Source of the DNA: Alphaproteobacteria bacterium
GTDB lineage: Bacteria > Pseudomonadota > Alphaproteobacteria > JANSWW01
DNA: 64,000 nucleotides
Assembly: GCA_024743275.1 (NCBI GenBank)
Contig: JANSWW010000005.1
Coordinates: 1-64,000, forward strand
Direction: 5' to 3'
Shown: positions 1 through 9,399 of the stretch, piece after piece
Position numbering within the stretch: position 1 is the stretch's first letter
Layout of the letters: each line of letters begins with the position of its first letter
Position numbers and translations under genes: made by a program
The notes under the pieces: generated by a model
The model's database searches: none
What the model was told of the DNA's origin: nothing
What the model saw: only the letters and a program-made list of their open reading frames with translations

Positions 1-1176
1 CAGTTCGAAGCTGTCGCGCATGGAGGTGAGGGCCGGGGCCACGCCCTTGCCGGCCATCATCGCGAAGCCGCGTTTCTTGGCGTCCCGGGACACGGACACC
101 CGGTTGACCTCGATGGCCAGCGACGGGACGACGGAGCGCTGACACAGCGCCAGGAACCCGTCCACATTGGTTTCTTTCGGCTTGTAGCCCTTACAATCAT
201 AGCCGAGCAGCGCGAGATCGAACCGCAGCAGACGGTCGGCCAGACCGAGGGTGTCCTTGTTGAGACAGAAGCCCATGCGAATGCCGAAATTGTTCAGCAT
301 GGTCGGCAGCTTCTCCAAGGCGGCGAGGTCGGATTTCTCGGTCGGATTACGAAACAGCAGCACCATCCGTCCGCGTTCCTGGGTCGGCAGCACGCCGAGG
401 GTCTTCAAAAGGCTTTCCCGCCCGCGTTCGTCGTTGACGGCCTCGACGCCGAGCGGCACGACCACGCCGGCGTCGGACTTCGCCCGGCCGATCTCCCGCG
501 CGCTCGATTGCAGCATGAACCGGTCCTTCGGCGATCCGAAGGATCCGGGCGCGCGCAGGGCTTTCGGGTTCCCGAACTCCGGGGTGGCGAGATAGCGTCG
601 GACCATCCGCCTGCCGATTTCGAGAATGGGCGCGTATTTGACGCTGTTGCCGGGCTCGTCCAACAGGCGCGTCGGCTTGACAAGCTGTTCGGCCTCCTTT
701 TCCCGCACCATTTTGTGGAAGGTGGCCGGCGTCTCGACGGCGGCGATCGCCTCCGCGCCGGTCATCTTGAGTGGATTGGCGCCGACCAGCACCGCCTGGG
801 GGATCCCGGCCTTGCCGAGGGCGTGGTTGGTGACGGCCGCGAATTTCGCGGACTGCTGTTGAATATGGGCGGCATCCGTGGTCCCGAACAGGATCGCGGT
901 CTGCCCGTCGCCCAGAACGATCAGCAGGTCTTCCGGATCGAGGTCCGGCAGGACCGAATTCTCCACGACCAGCATGACCTCTTTCGCGACCGACGCCCAT
1001 CTGCGCCCGAGTTTCTTCTTCACGCTGTCGAGATCGACCGGTTTGACGTTCGACAAGAAGATCTCGTCGGCCAGGGAGCCATTGCCCCGGCAGGCCTTCT
1101 CCACGGCCGATTTGAGACGGTCAGGATCGCTCAGATGCACCTTTTGCGGATGATAGGATGAAATACCGAAGTCCAT
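1..1176 (-). CDS. unrecognised protein, C-terminus cut by window edge
   Basis: An open frame runs on the minus strand from ATG at 1176 to the left edge without a stop (392 codons, incomplete). I do not recognise the family. The protein starts MDFGISSYHPQKVHLS, has no signal peptide or membrane segment and is of mixed alpha/beta composition. A stretch near residues 75-95 (DLLIVLGDGQTAILFG) looks like a beta-hairpin fold core, and a region near residues 320-340 contains DLALLGYDCKGY. There is a GGGGAT sequence about 6 bases upstream of the start as a weak ribosome site. Smooth codon use typical of the neighbouring genes supports it over the overlapping frames. It is transcribed leftward, away from the MITE-like element. 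A degenerate signalling domain is possible but only a guess. Confidence 0.7.
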   Translation of the reverse strand, partial: MDFGISSYHPQKVHLSDPDRLKSAVEKACRGNGSLADEIFLSNVKPVDLDSVKKKLGRRWASVAKEVMLVVENSVLPDLDPEDLLIVLGDGQTAILFGTTDAAHIQQQSAKFAAVTNHALGKAGIPQAVLVGANPLKMTGAEAIAAVETPATFHKMVREKEAEQLVKPTRLLDEPGNSVKYAPILEIGRRMVRRYLATPEFGNPKALRAPGSFGSPKDRFMLQSSAREIGRAKSDAGVVVPLGVEAVNDERGRESLLKTLGVLPTQERGRMVLLFRNPTEKSDLAALEKLPTMLNNFGIRMGFCLNKDTLGLADRLLRFDLALLGYDCKGYKPKETNVDGFLALCQRSVVPSLAIEVNRVSVSRDAKKRGFAMMAGKGVAPALTSMRDSFEL

Positions 1177-1403
1177 CTGGATCCCCGAATCGCCGTGGGC
1201 GTTCTACGTACTGTTGTCCTCGATTGTTGGGGCAAGCGTCGTGCCGGGTCAATCGGGGCGAGGGCCGGGCGGCGACAATGCCGCCTTGCGCACGGGTGGA
1301 GCGTCTTCAACCAAGCGGATTTGTGTGCCGTTGGTCGGGCGGATCGATGACGTCCCGCGGGCCCTCCTTTCCGAGGGACATGTTGCTCCGGGCGTCTTCC
1401 GGC

Positions 1404-1679
1404 CTAGGTCATGAACTCATAAATCCCATCGGTCTCTGTTCAGGCCGGATTTGGATGGATTGGAAGTGAAGATTTCGCAGGGAAATGTGGGGCATTTTTC
1501 AAGAAATCTTCATGACAAGACGTCAAATCCGCTGAACCGCTGTGCGGCCATCGGTATGGCGCCGATCTCCATCGTCGAACCGGCTCACCGATGCGCCGCA
1601 TCGCTTTCGCTGCTTCTCCTTACATCTCAACGCTCTACCGATGGCAGAGCCGGAAGGGATTTATGAGTTAATGACCTAG
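1404..1679. mobile_element. MITE-like non-autonomous element, IS5-family-like ends
   Basis: Two 20-base terminal inverted repeats face each other at 1408-1427 (gtcatgaactcataaatccc) and 1656-1675 (complement of gtcattaactcataaatccc), matching at 19 of 20 positions. Each is bordered outside by CTAG (1404-1407 and 1676-1679), consistent with a 4-bp target duplication. The 268-bp interior has no credible gene and a further internal dyad near 1467-1508 (gaagatttc / gaaatcttc). Small size, paired ends, possible target duplication and lack of a transposase are the marks of a MITE. The end sequence and YTAR-like target resemble the IS5 family, which is inference. CTAG is itself a palindrome, so it could instead be an extension of the inverted repeat. 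Confidence 0.6.
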
Positions 1680-1730
1680 TTGGGCTTTCCGCGGGACAGC
1701 GGAGTTCCGCCGCAAAATGGGAGTGATCAG

Positions 1731-2843
1731 GTGGATTCACTGACGCAGTTTGTTCTCGGTGCCGGAGTATGCGCGGCGCTTCTGGGGCCTAAGATCGGCC
1801 CGCGCAATGCCATCCTCCTGGGCGGTGCCCTGGGGACGGTGCCGGACCTGGACACCTTCCTGCCGGCGGCCGATCCGGTGGATGCGTTCGTGTCCCACCG
1901 GGGAGCGACCCATTCCTTGATCATGCAGGCGCTCGTGACCCCGCTTTTCGCCGAACCGCTCGTCCGATGGAGCCGCCGTCTGCGCGATCACCGGATGGCC
2001 ACCTATCTGGCGGTCTATCTGATTTTCGCGACCCATGCCCTGGTCGACGCCATGACGGTCTATGGCACGCAGTTGCTGTGGCCGTTCGGGGTCGGGGCGG
2101 TGGGCGTCGGATCGATCTTCATCATCGATCCCCTCTACACCTTGCCGCTGTTGCTGATCGCCCTCTGGGCCTTGTTCCAGGGCCAGTGGTCGGACCGCTT
2201 CGCAGGTTGGCTGCGCGGGGCGTTGGCCGTTTCCACCCTCTACATGCTGGCGACTATTCCGGCGCAGGCTCTCATGAAGGATCGAGCCGAGACTCTTATG
2301 GCGTCCCACGGCGTCGTTCCCGAGCGGGTGTTGGCGATCCCGACGCCCTTCAACATCGCCTATTGGAAGATCGTGGCGATCGACGGCGACCGGTATCTCA
2401 ACATGTACCTGCCGCTGTTCGGGGATGCCCCGGACGATGATACACGGGACGCGGCGGTCTATGCCTATCCGCGGCGCACCGATCTGATCGCCTGTCTATC
2501 CGATAACGCCGCATACCGGAAGTTGGCCACCTTTTCGGATGGCTTCTACCGCCTGAGCGAGGAGGGAGGTCGGGTCGTCATGTCGGATCTGCGGATGGGG
2601 CTGACGCCCTCCTATGCCTTCCGTTTCGAGATCGCCGCGGTCACGGCGACGGGGGCGGATCCGTTACCGGTCACCGTTCGTGTTCGAGGTGAGCGCGGCA
2701 GCGATGGCGATCTCGCCTGGCTGCAGGCCGGTATTCTGCAGGCGCCGGTCACGCGGCCCGCCGAACAGCCCGCCTCCGTGGCGTTGGCGGACCTCGCACC
2801 CACCCGGGTCGCCTCGGCAGTGACGTCCTGTACCGCCGGATAG
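1731..2843 (+). CDS. YdjM-type membrane-bound metal-dependent hydrolase (DUF457)
   Basis: A 370-residue protein of the YdjM/DUF457 family, integral inner-membrane proteins with a predicted metal-dependent hydrolase core; the substrate is unknown. The N-terminal half carries the family signature: PDLDTF near residue 38 followed by HRGATHSL near residue 57, whose His and Asp residues are the presumed metal ligands, then about four hydrophobic helices (residues 70-190). The C-terminal half is soluble and probably periplasmic. The chosen start is GTG at 1731 because GGGAG sits at 1719-1723 with good spacing; an upstream TTG at 1680 would lie in the border of the MITE-like element and is unlikely. 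The gene is followed by a hairpin at 2856-2883 shared with the convergent chemoreceptor gene. Confidence 0.75.
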   Translation: MDSLTQFVLGAGVCAALLGPKIGPRNAILLGGALGTVPDLDTFLPAADPVDAFVSHRGATHSLIMQALVTPLFAEPLVRWSRRLRDHRMATYLAVYLIFATHALVDAMTVYGTQLLWPFGVGAVGVGSIFIIDPLYTLPLLLIALWALFQGQWSDRFAGWLRGALAVSTLYMLATIPAQALMKDRAETLMASHGVVPERVLAIPTPFNIAYWKIVAIDGDRYLNMYLPLFGDAPDDDTRDAAVYAYPRRTDLIACLSDNAAYRKLATFSDGFYRLSEEGGRVVMSDLRMGLTPSYAFRFEIAAVTATGADPLPVTVRVRGERGSDGDLAWLQAGILQAPVTRPAEQPASVALADLAPTRVASAVTSCTAG

Positions 2844-2855
2844 GGAATTCAACAA

Positions 2856-2883
2856 AAATGGCGGGCCCTGGGACCCGCCATTT
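2856..2883. terminator. bidirectional hairpin between convergent genes
   Basis: Perfect 10-bp stem (aaatggcggg / cccgccattt) with an 8-base loop between the stops of the YdjM-type gene and the chemoreceptor gene. A-rich and T-rich flanks on either side suit intrinsic termination in both directions. Confidence 0.75.
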
Positions 2884-2906
2884 CGAGGTTGATCATGGCA
2901 CTGCGG

Positions 2907-4400
2907 TCAGGCGGCGAGGTCACTGGTATTGTGGTCCTTCGAATCGCTGTTGTTGAGGTCGGCGAGGAACTTCTGCGCCTGGCTCTTCAACCGTGTGATC
3001 GTTTCAAGCAGCTTGTCGCCCTGGGTGCGGGCCTTGGAGGTCTCGGCCGTCGCCTCGTTCATCGCGCAGGCGATGCTTTCGGCCGCCTTGGAGACTTCCG
3101 CGCTCTCGCCGCTGGTCACCTGAACGCTACGCGAGATCTCGCTGGTCGCCGTGGTCTGCTCTTCCATGGCGGCGGAGACGCTGGTGGTCGCTTCCTGCAG
3201 CTTGGCGACGGTCTGGTCGATTCGGTCGAGCGTGGCGGAAGCGGCCTTGGTGCCCGACACCATGGTTTCGACCAGCGAGCGGATCTGCTCGGTGCTGTTG
3301 GCGGTCTGTGTCGCCAGCGATTTCACCTCATGGGCCACCACGGCGAAACCCTTGCCGGCCTCGCCCGCCCGGGCCGCCTCGATGGTGGCGTTCAAGGCCA
3401 GGAGGTTGGTCTGCTCGGCGATCGCCTCGATGAGCGTGATCACCTCGCCGACATTCTCGGCCTTGCCGTTGAGGTCCTGCATCACGACACTGGCTTCGCG
3501 GGCTTCGCGGGACGCCTCCTCCGAGGTGTCGCGGGCGGATGCGATCTGGGTCGCGATCTCATGGATGGACTGGGCGAGTTCTTCCGAGGCGGTGGCCACC
3601 GTGGTGATGTTCTCCGAGGTGGAGCGGCTGTAGTCCGACACGGTCGCGGCACTGCGGTCGCTTTCCGTGATCATCGCTTCCAGGCCCTTCTGGGCTTCGG
3701 CTAACTCACCGGCGGTACCGGACAGTTCCGAGACGATCGCGTCGATATCCCGGTTAAAGGTGGCGGAGAGCTCGGCACGGATCTGTTCCTGCTCGGCGGC
3801 GGCGGCGATCTGGATGGCCTCGCGCTCCTTGTTCGCCCGGACGGTCTCTTCCTGGGCGGCCCTGGCTTCGGCGAGCGATTCGTCGGCATGTGCCAACGCC
3901 TTCTCGATCGTATCGGTCAGCCAAAGCAGGATGCCGGCCTCGAGAACCAGGATGACGGCATGGAGGACAACGCGGCCGAAATCCGACCCACCTGGGTACA
4001 GGAATTCCGGCAGCAAGAAGTTGAGCGCCAGGTGATGAACGGCCACAAACGCCGTCGCCGTGATAATAACCCCTCGGTCGACAAACACCGCCAGCATGGC
4101 CAGAGCCGCGAAGAAATACATATGGACGTCGACCTGCCAATCGATGCCCCGGTAGCTGTACAGAATGAGGGCGACAGAGAACATCAAGCCGATCGCGACG
4201 GCATGGCTGGCGATTGCCTTTCCTTTATTCTGCCAATAGAGGAAGGCCACGGCCGCAAGGGAGGCCAGACCGACGACGAGGCCCGCCATAACCTCCAGAC
4301 CCGCGAACAGGCTGTGGGCAACATACAGCAGAAGGTTGACCGCGATGACGCCGGTCAGGATCAGTCCGCCCTTCTCGCGCAGCGTCTTGAGCTTTTCCAT
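2907..4400 (-). CDS. methyl-accepting chemotaxis protein
   Basis: Chemoreceptor of 497 residues that relays ligand signals to CheW/CheA. It has about six hydrophobic helices in the first 170 residues with almost no periplasmic loop, so it probably senses within the membrane or a bound partner rather than through a large periplasmic domain. A coiled-coil follows (residues about 175-225), then the signalling domain with the conserved hairpin tip [19 protein letters not shown] and [17 protein letters not shown]. There is no HAMP domain I can define and no C-terminal CheR-binding pentapeptide. ATG at 4400 is preceded by GGAGG. It lies 14 bases downstream of a small membrane-protein gene, so the two are likely cotranscribed. 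The signal sensed is unknown. Confidence 0.9.
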   Translation of the reverse strand: MEKLKTLREKGGLILTGVIAVNLLLYVAHSLFAGLEVMAGLVVGLASLAAVAFLYWQNKGKAIASHAVAIGLMFSVALILYSYRGIDWQVDVHMYFFAALAMLAVFVDRGVIITATAFVAVHHLALNFLLPEFLYPGGSDFGRVVLHAVILVLEAGILLWLTDTIEKALAHADESLAEARAAQEETVRANKEREAIQIAAAAEQEQIRAELSATFNRDIDAIVSELSGTAGELAEAQKGLEAMITESDRSAATVSDYSRSTSENITTVATASEELAQSIHEIATQIASARDTSEEASREAREASVVMQDLNGKAENVGEVITLIEAIAEQTNLLALNATIEAARAGEAGKGFAVVAHEVKSLATQTANSTEQIRSLVETMVSGTKAASATLDRIDQTVAKLQEATTSVSAAMEEQTTATSEISRSVQVTSGESAEVSKAAESIACAMNEATAETSKARTQGDKLLETITRLKSQAQKFLADLNNSDSKDHNTSDLAA

Positions 4401-4414
4401 GATTTGCCTCCGAA

Positions 4415-4711
4415 TTAAATCAGCGCGGCACAGGCGCCTTCGATGACGGGATTGAGGATGAGCAGTCCGCCGTGGTCCCATAGGGCGGCGGGAAAATCCG
4501 GGTTGCTCGATGTGGCGACGACGGCGCCACCGGTTCCGCGAACCACCATGCCCCCGGCATGGATCACGGCGCTCAATACTTGCTCAGGGTCGAAGCGGGG
4601 ATCGAAGACGACGAAAACCTCGCCACCGGGTTGCCAGTTCGGCTTGACCGACAACCAAAGCGCTGCCGCCAGATGGATACCCAGGAACAATATGATCGGC
4701 AGAGTCTTCAT
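4415..4711 (-). CDS. small membrane-anchored protein upstream of chemoreceptor
   Basis: A 98-residue protein beginning [19 protein letters not shown], a single hydrophobic segment that is either a signal peptide or an N-terminal anchor. The rest is a small soluble domain with alternating strands ([35 protein letters not shown]). I do not recognise a family. Its stop lies 14 bases before the chemoreceptor start, in the same direction, which suggests it is an accessory or sensory partner of that receptor. The size of the domain would allow it to act as a periplasmic ligand-binding subunit for a receptor that lacks one; this is speculation from position. Confidence 0.7.
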   Translation of the reverse strand: MKTLPIILFLGIHLAAALWLSVKPNWQPGGEVFVVFDPRFDPEQVLSAVIHAGGMVVRGTGGAVVATSSNPDFPAALWDHGGLLILNPVIEGACAALI

Positions 4712-4873
4712 AGTCTTTTAGATAATCGTTTTCGCCATGTTGGATAGCTGTGCGTTAGCATTAACCAGTATCTGTTAAAATACCCTTAAGAATGGTGAAG
4801 AAAACGAGGGTCTCGATTGAAAAAGCTTAAGATTTTATTAAGATGTTAACCATAGCTGAATAGTTGTTGTGAA

Positions 4874-4890
4874 TTGGCACGCCTTTTGCT
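4874..4890 (+). promoter_or_regulatory. sigma-54 (RpoN) -24/-12 promoter
   Basis: The sequence ttggcacgccttttgct contains the invariant GG (4876-4877) and GC (4888-4889) exactly ten bases apart and matches the consensus TGGCACG-N4-TTGC without a mismatch. Transcription would start near 4900, about 30 bases before the ATG at 4931. RpoN promoters need an enhancer-binding activator such as NtrC, which is encoded at 28.6 kb, or a flagellar FlbD-type regulator. No activator site was identified. Confidence 0.75.
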
Positions 4891-4930
4891 TCCCACTTGG
4901 GCAAACCATCCGCTCAAATGGAGACAGCCC

Positions 4931-5233
4931 ATGTCCGTGTCGATCCTGTTCAGTCCCTCCCAGCCGATGACCGCCCGTGAAACCATGATGACCGTGGCCG
5001 ACGGAAAGGAGCGTTGCCGCATCGCCGCCGATTGGCTGATGGATATTCTCGACACCACCGAAAGCTATGAGGAGGCGGCGCTTGCCTGGCAGAGCGTTTA
5101 TCCTGAGCTGCCGGAGCGCGAGCGCTGCATGTTCCTGGAAGGCATGGCGGACAGCCTGGAACGGGTCGAGGCCTATTACGGACCCGACCGGGCGGAGATG
5201 CTGGCCCGTTTGGTCGCCGTCTCCTGCCACTGA
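4931..5233 (+). CDS. small hypothetical protein behind a sigma-54 promoter
   Basis: A 100-residue acidic, helical protein (starts MSVSILFSPSQPMTARETMM) that I cannot assign. The central part (residues 20-90) reads as three amphipathic helices, rich in Glu, Tyr and Met, with no membrane segment. The start is ATG at 4931 with GGAG about 10 bases upstream; an in-frame ATG at 4874 would fall inside the sigma-54 promoter. The RpoN promoter directly upstream is the best clue: the gene is probably expressed under nitrogen limitation or with the flagellar and motility programme, and a chemoreceptor lies divergently next to it. Confidence 0.7.
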   Translation: MSVSILFSPSQPMTARETMMTVADGKERCRIAADWLMDILDTTESYEEAALAWQSVYPELPERERCMFLEGMADSLERVEAYYGPDRAEMLARLVAVSCH

Positions 5234-5271
5234 CCGGGGCTCTCCGTCCAAGACAACACGCCCAATTCAAA

Positions 5272-5335
5272 AGCCCCCCTTGGGAAATCCGTTCTCTTCG
5301 CCTATTTTTAGCGGAGGGAAGGGACCAAGGGGGCT
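5272..5335 (+). promoter_or_regulatory. long-range stem that would cover a ribosome binding site
   Basis: Bases 5272-5283 (agccccccttgg) can pair with 5325-5335 (ccaagggggct) to form an 11-bp GC-rich stem with one bulged C and a 41-base loop. The right arm holds the GGGGG ribosome binding site of the ATG at 5339. It could act as a translational switch or as a terminator of the preceding gene; no T-run follows, which favours the former. Confidence 0.4.
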
Positions 5336-5338
5336 CTC

Positions 5339-5572
5339 ATGCCGGTCATCGGACCAACACCGCCATTCGACGTTACGATCTTTCAACGGATTCAGGCTCA
5401 GGCGAACGTGCCGCAGGGGCCGAACGAGCAATCCGTGACATCATTGTTGTCGGCGCGGCGCAATCCGTCGCCGCCACCGTCGACGCCCGGGTTCTCCGTG
5501 CCGCAGGTTCAGGTCGCGGGCGACCGGTCCTTCAACAACGGCAATGGCACGATCCTTGACCAGATCGTCTGA
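5339..5572 (+). CDS. small Pro/Gln-rich hypothetical protein
   Basis: A 77-residue open frame rich in Pro, Ser, Gln and Asn and with no hydrophobic segment, so probably disordered. No family is recognised. A GGGGG ribosome site lies 6-10 bases before the ATG, but it is part of the stem at 5272-5335. Lack of homology and low complexity leave coding status uncertain; the ribosome site and the absence of another frame are the support. Confidence 0.45.
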   Translation: MPVIGPTPPFDVTIFQRIQAQANVPQGPNEQSVTSLLSARRNPSPPPSTPGFSVPQVQVAGDRSFNNGNGTILDQIV

Positions 5573-5617
5573 ACCGTCCGCCCTCGCGCAGCGCCTCCGA
5601 TCTCCAGGAACGAGCCC

Positions 5618-6070
5618 ATGAGCGACGATCTTCCTTTCTGGAAGACCAAGAAACTCCACCAGATGTCCCGTGACGAGTGGGAGAGCCTGTGCGACGGGTG
5701 CGGGCGCTGCTGTCTGGTGAAGCTCTACGACGAGGACGATCCGGAAATGAACGTGCACTACACGTCGGTGCACTGCACGCTGCTGGACAGCCGGAGTTGC
5801 CGCTGTTCGGACTATCCGAACCGCAGGGACAAGGTGCCGGGCTGTACCGTTCTCACCCCGGACAATCTCGGGGCCATCAAATGGATGCCGTCGACCTGCG
5901 GTTATCGCCTGATCCGCGAAGGCAAGGAGCTGGAGTGGTGGCATCCACTGGTCTCCGGCGATCCGAACACGGTCCATGACGCCGGGATCAGCGTACGCGG
6001 CAAAGTCGTCAGCGAGGACGACGTGCCGGAGACCGATCTGTTTAAATTCCTGATCACCTGGGCCCGATAG
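5618..6070 (+). CDS. YcgN-family cysteine-cluster protein (UPF0260)
   Basis: A 150-residue member of the UPF0260/YcgN family. It has the YkgJ-type cluster CDGCGRCC (C25, C28, C31, C32) and further cysteines in [17 protein letters not shown] and VPGC, the set thought to bind zinc or an iron-sulfur centre. Length and motif spacing are those of the whole family, so the gene is complete. The biochemical role of the family is not established. It lies upstream of, and convergent with, folB (24 bases between stops). Confidence 0.88.
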   Translation: MSDDLPFWKTKKLHQMSRDEWESLCDGCGRCCLVKLYDEDDPEMNVHYTSVHCTLLDSRSCRCSDYPNRRDKVPGCTVLTPDNLGAIKWMPSTCGYRLIREGKELEWWHPLVSGDPNTVHDAGISVRGKVVSEDDVPETDLFKFLITWAR

Positions 6071-6093
6071 GAGCGCCCCTCCTGAGCTTGGCC

Positions 6094-6456
6094 TTAGGTC
6101 TGGACCCTTGTGATCTCGACGCCGGCGATGCCGCTGGGGATCGCCGTCGGCTTTTCGATGCGGACCCAGACCTCTTGAACCCTTTTATCCGCGAGGCAGC
6201 GCTGGGCGATGGTCTCGGCCAGCTTTTCGACCAACCCGACATGACCGGACGCCAGTTCCTCGTCGATGATCGCGACAATCCCCTCATAGGACACGGTGTT
6301 ATCGATCTGGTCGGTTTCGGCGGCCTGCGGGGCGAGAACCTCCAGTCGGACATCGAAGCGCACGGGCTGGGTGATGCCCTGCTCGTGCGGATGGATGCCG
6401 ATCGCGGCGCTGCGTTCAAAATCCCGTAAGAAGATCCGGTATCGCATTAAATTCAT
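6094..6456 (-). CDS. folB: dihydroneopterin aldolase
   Basis: FolB converts 7,8-dihydroneopterin to 6-hydroxymethyl-dihydropterin and glycolaldehyde in folate synthesis. The 120-residue protein has the family residues: Glu in GIHPHEQ near 24, Tyr in SYEGI near 57, and the catalytic Lys in LVEKLAE near 78. The start could be ATG 6456 or ATG 6447; neither has a good ribosome site. It stands alone here, without other folate genes. Confidence 0.88.
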   Translation of the reverse strand: MNLMRYRIFLRDFERSAAIGIHPHEQGITQPVRFDVRLEVLAPQAAETDQIDNTVSYEGIVAIIDEELASGHVGLVEKLAETIAQRCLADKRVQEVWVRIEKPTAIPSGIAGVEITRVQT

Positions 6457-6651
6457 TTTCAGTGATGGGTGGGTGCGTGATACCTATATCAACGACTGGG
6501 CATCGGGAAGACGAGCAAACAAAAAGTTTGCCGATTTCGCCGGGTGAGGTCGTGAGAGCTTTAGCGAAAGCTTTTGTTAACGATCATCGCCCATATTAGT
6601 CAGCATGATCCCCAGAAGGGGATCGCCAACGGTTCTAGAAGGGAGCACTAG

Positions 6652-6879
6652 ATGCCAAATGAAATCGGTGGCGCGGCCGGTCTCGCCGTCGCCGGACTTC
6701 AAATCGCCAACCAGACCCAAGCCACGCTCGGGGCCTCCGTCATCCAGGGGCTGGAGCAGGCCGCCGACATCGCGTCGAGCGCCGGCGGCACCCCCGCCGA
6801 AGCCGAGCAGCAGGCCGCCATCCCGCCGGCCCCGCCGTCGGAGAGCGGGCGCGGCCAGTCGGTCGACATTTCGGTCTAG
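6652..6879 (+). CDS. small Ala/Gln-rich hypothetical protein
   Basis: A 75-residue protein with an amphipathic, Ala/Gln-rich helix (GLAVAGLQIANQTQATLGAS) and a disordered Pro/Ala/Glu tail. Good ribosome site (GGGAG) 8 bases before the ATG. The helical segment vaguely resembles the small YjfB-like putative motility proteins, but the match is too weak to assign. It precedes the SprA-like gene by 70 bases in the same direction and may be cotranscribed. Confidence 0.55.
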   Translation: MPNEIGGAAGLAVAGLQIANQTQATLGASVIQGLEQAADIASSAGGTPAEAEQQAAIPPAPPSESGRGQSVDISV

Positions 6880-6949
6880 ACCGTTTCCCTGGGGGAGGGG
6901 CCTTTGCTAGGCTTCTCCTCAAGGGCGAGGTTTTCGAACGGAATCGACC

Positions 6950-7888
6950 ATGGCGGCCATTGGTGGTGGCGTCCTGTCGCTCCCAACCGCAAATCTCTTC
7001 GCGTCGGGCGGTTTTGGTGCTGGTCAGGGTGCCTTAAAGGTCGGTTGTAATTGTGGAACCCCAGGTTGCTCAGGCTGTGGTCAGAGCGGCGGCCGGGGTC
7101 TTGCGTCTTCCGCACCGGCTGGTCTTTCGTCCGACTCGCCCCGCCCACTCGCCACCCCCTCCGACAGCCGGGGCGTGCTCGCCAATGCCGACGGCCCCAC
7201 GATCTCTTCCCTCATCGGGGCGCAGGAGGCCGCCAACCAGTCTTCGGAGGAGGGCGGTTTCGACCCGGCCAATCCCGATGGCCTGACGGAAGAGGAAGAA
7301 CAGCAGGTCCGGGAACTCAAACAGCGCGATCAGGAGGTCCGCCGCCACGAACAGGCCCATGCGGCGGTCGGCGGCCAATATGCGGGCGCCCCGACCTATG
7401 AATACACCACCGGACCCGACGGACAGCGATATGCCATCGGTGGCGAGGTCTCGATCGACGTCTCACCGATCCAGGGCGATCCCGAGGCGACGATCCAGAA
7501 GATGGATCAGGTGATCGCCGCCGCCCTGGCGCCGGCCGAACCCTCGGGCCAGGACCGGGCGGTCGCCTCCCAGGCCCAGGCGACGAAGGCCCAGGCCCAG
7601 GCCGAGGCCAGCAAGGAGCGGGCGGAGGAACTGAGCGGAGAATCGGAAGACGGCGACGGGCCCGAGGGGACCCAGGGCGTGGACGAGGCCGCCTCCGCCG
7701 CGGACCTCACCCCCGACGCGATCACGGAAGAGGATGGGAGCGGGGGCTTTGGGGCCGCCTCTTCCGACCGTTCCGGCGGCGATGGCGTCGGCGCCGGCCT
7801 GTTCCGCAACGCCACCGATCTGTTCCAGGCGGCCGGCGATCTGACCCGGGGCGAGCGGCGCGGTTCGGCCCTCAACCTCTTCGCCTGA
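6950..7888 (+). CDS. SprA-related putative metalloprotease (CJM1_0395-like)
   Basis: A 312-residue protein of the SprA-related family. The conserved core (residues about 112-215) reads ELKQRDQEVRRHEQAHAAVG, containing the zinc-protease-like HExxH (H133-E-Q-A-H137), then YEYTTGPDGQRYAIGGEVSID and an Ala/Gln-rich helix. Catalysis has, to my knowledge, not been shown for the family. The N-terminus carries a cysteine cluster CNCGTPGCSGCG (33-44) that is unusual and could bind a metal. The C-terminal third is acidic and disordered. No clear signal peptide, although the first 30 residues are Gly/Ala-rich. Confidence 0.75.
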   Translation: MAAIGGGVLSLPTANLFASGGFGAGQGALKVGCNCGTPGCSGCGQSGGRGLASSAPAGLSSDSPRPLATPSDSRGVLANADGPTISSLIGAQEAANQSSEEGGFDPANPDGLTEEEEQQVRELKQRDQEVRRHEQAHAAVGGQYAGAPTYEYTTGPDGQRYAIGGEVSIDVSPIQGDPEATIQKMDQVIAAALAPAEPSGQDRAVASQAQATKAQAQAEASKERAEELSGESEDGDGPEGTQGVDEAASAADLTPDAITEEDGSGGFGAASSDRSGGDGVGAGLFRNATDLFQAAGDLTRGERRGSALNLFA

Positions 7889-7955
7889 CCTTCCCGCCAT
7901 TTCCGCCATCCCGGCGGGCAGCCATTCGCGAATCCCCCTTGCCTTGGACCCGGTC

Positions 7956-7980
7956 CCGGCGCTAGCAAAGCCGGTCTTTT
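7956..7980 (+). terminator. candidate intrinsic terminator before eno
   Basis: Stem ccggc / gccgg (7956-7960, 7970-7974) is followed by tctttt. The stem is short. It lies between the SprA-like gene and eno and could end transcription of the former. Confidence 0.4.
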
Positions 7981-7992
7981 CATCTTGCCTAG

Positions 7993-9282
<1,290 letters not shown>

Positions 9283-9330
9283 GCCGAAAGTCCATTTGGA
9301 TCAAGAATTGAGTCATTTTGGCAACAGCTT

Positions 9331-9372
9331 GATTCCTCGGAAGGAATCGGGTCGACAAAGTCGTTGACCCGA
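9331..9372 (+). other. paired hairpins in the eno-ftsB gap
   Basis: Two adjacent dyads occur: gattcc / ggaatc (9331-9336, 9343-9348) and tcgggtc / gacccga (9347-9353, 9366-9372). They share two bases so only one can form fully at a time, an arrangement seen in attenuators. No T-run follows, so intrinsic termination is doubtful. Confidence 0.35.
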
Positions 9373-9399
9373 TGACTCCGCCGTGATTCACTCCGCGTT

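Noticed and set aside
347..1161. Two 217-residue frames overlapping the left-edge gene
   Set aside because: Both are Arg/Gly-rich shadows of the true minus-strand frame, without family features.
1177..1403. Small genes between the left-edge gene and the MITE-like element
   Set aside because: Overlapping short frames have no ribosome site, no family features and codon use unlike the neighbours; I see nothing else in this part of the 554-base gap.
6456..6651. Gene in the folB to 6652 gap
   Set aside because: Only a short Arg/Lys-rich plus-strand frame overlapping folB is open, with no ribosome site; the gap most likely holds promoters.
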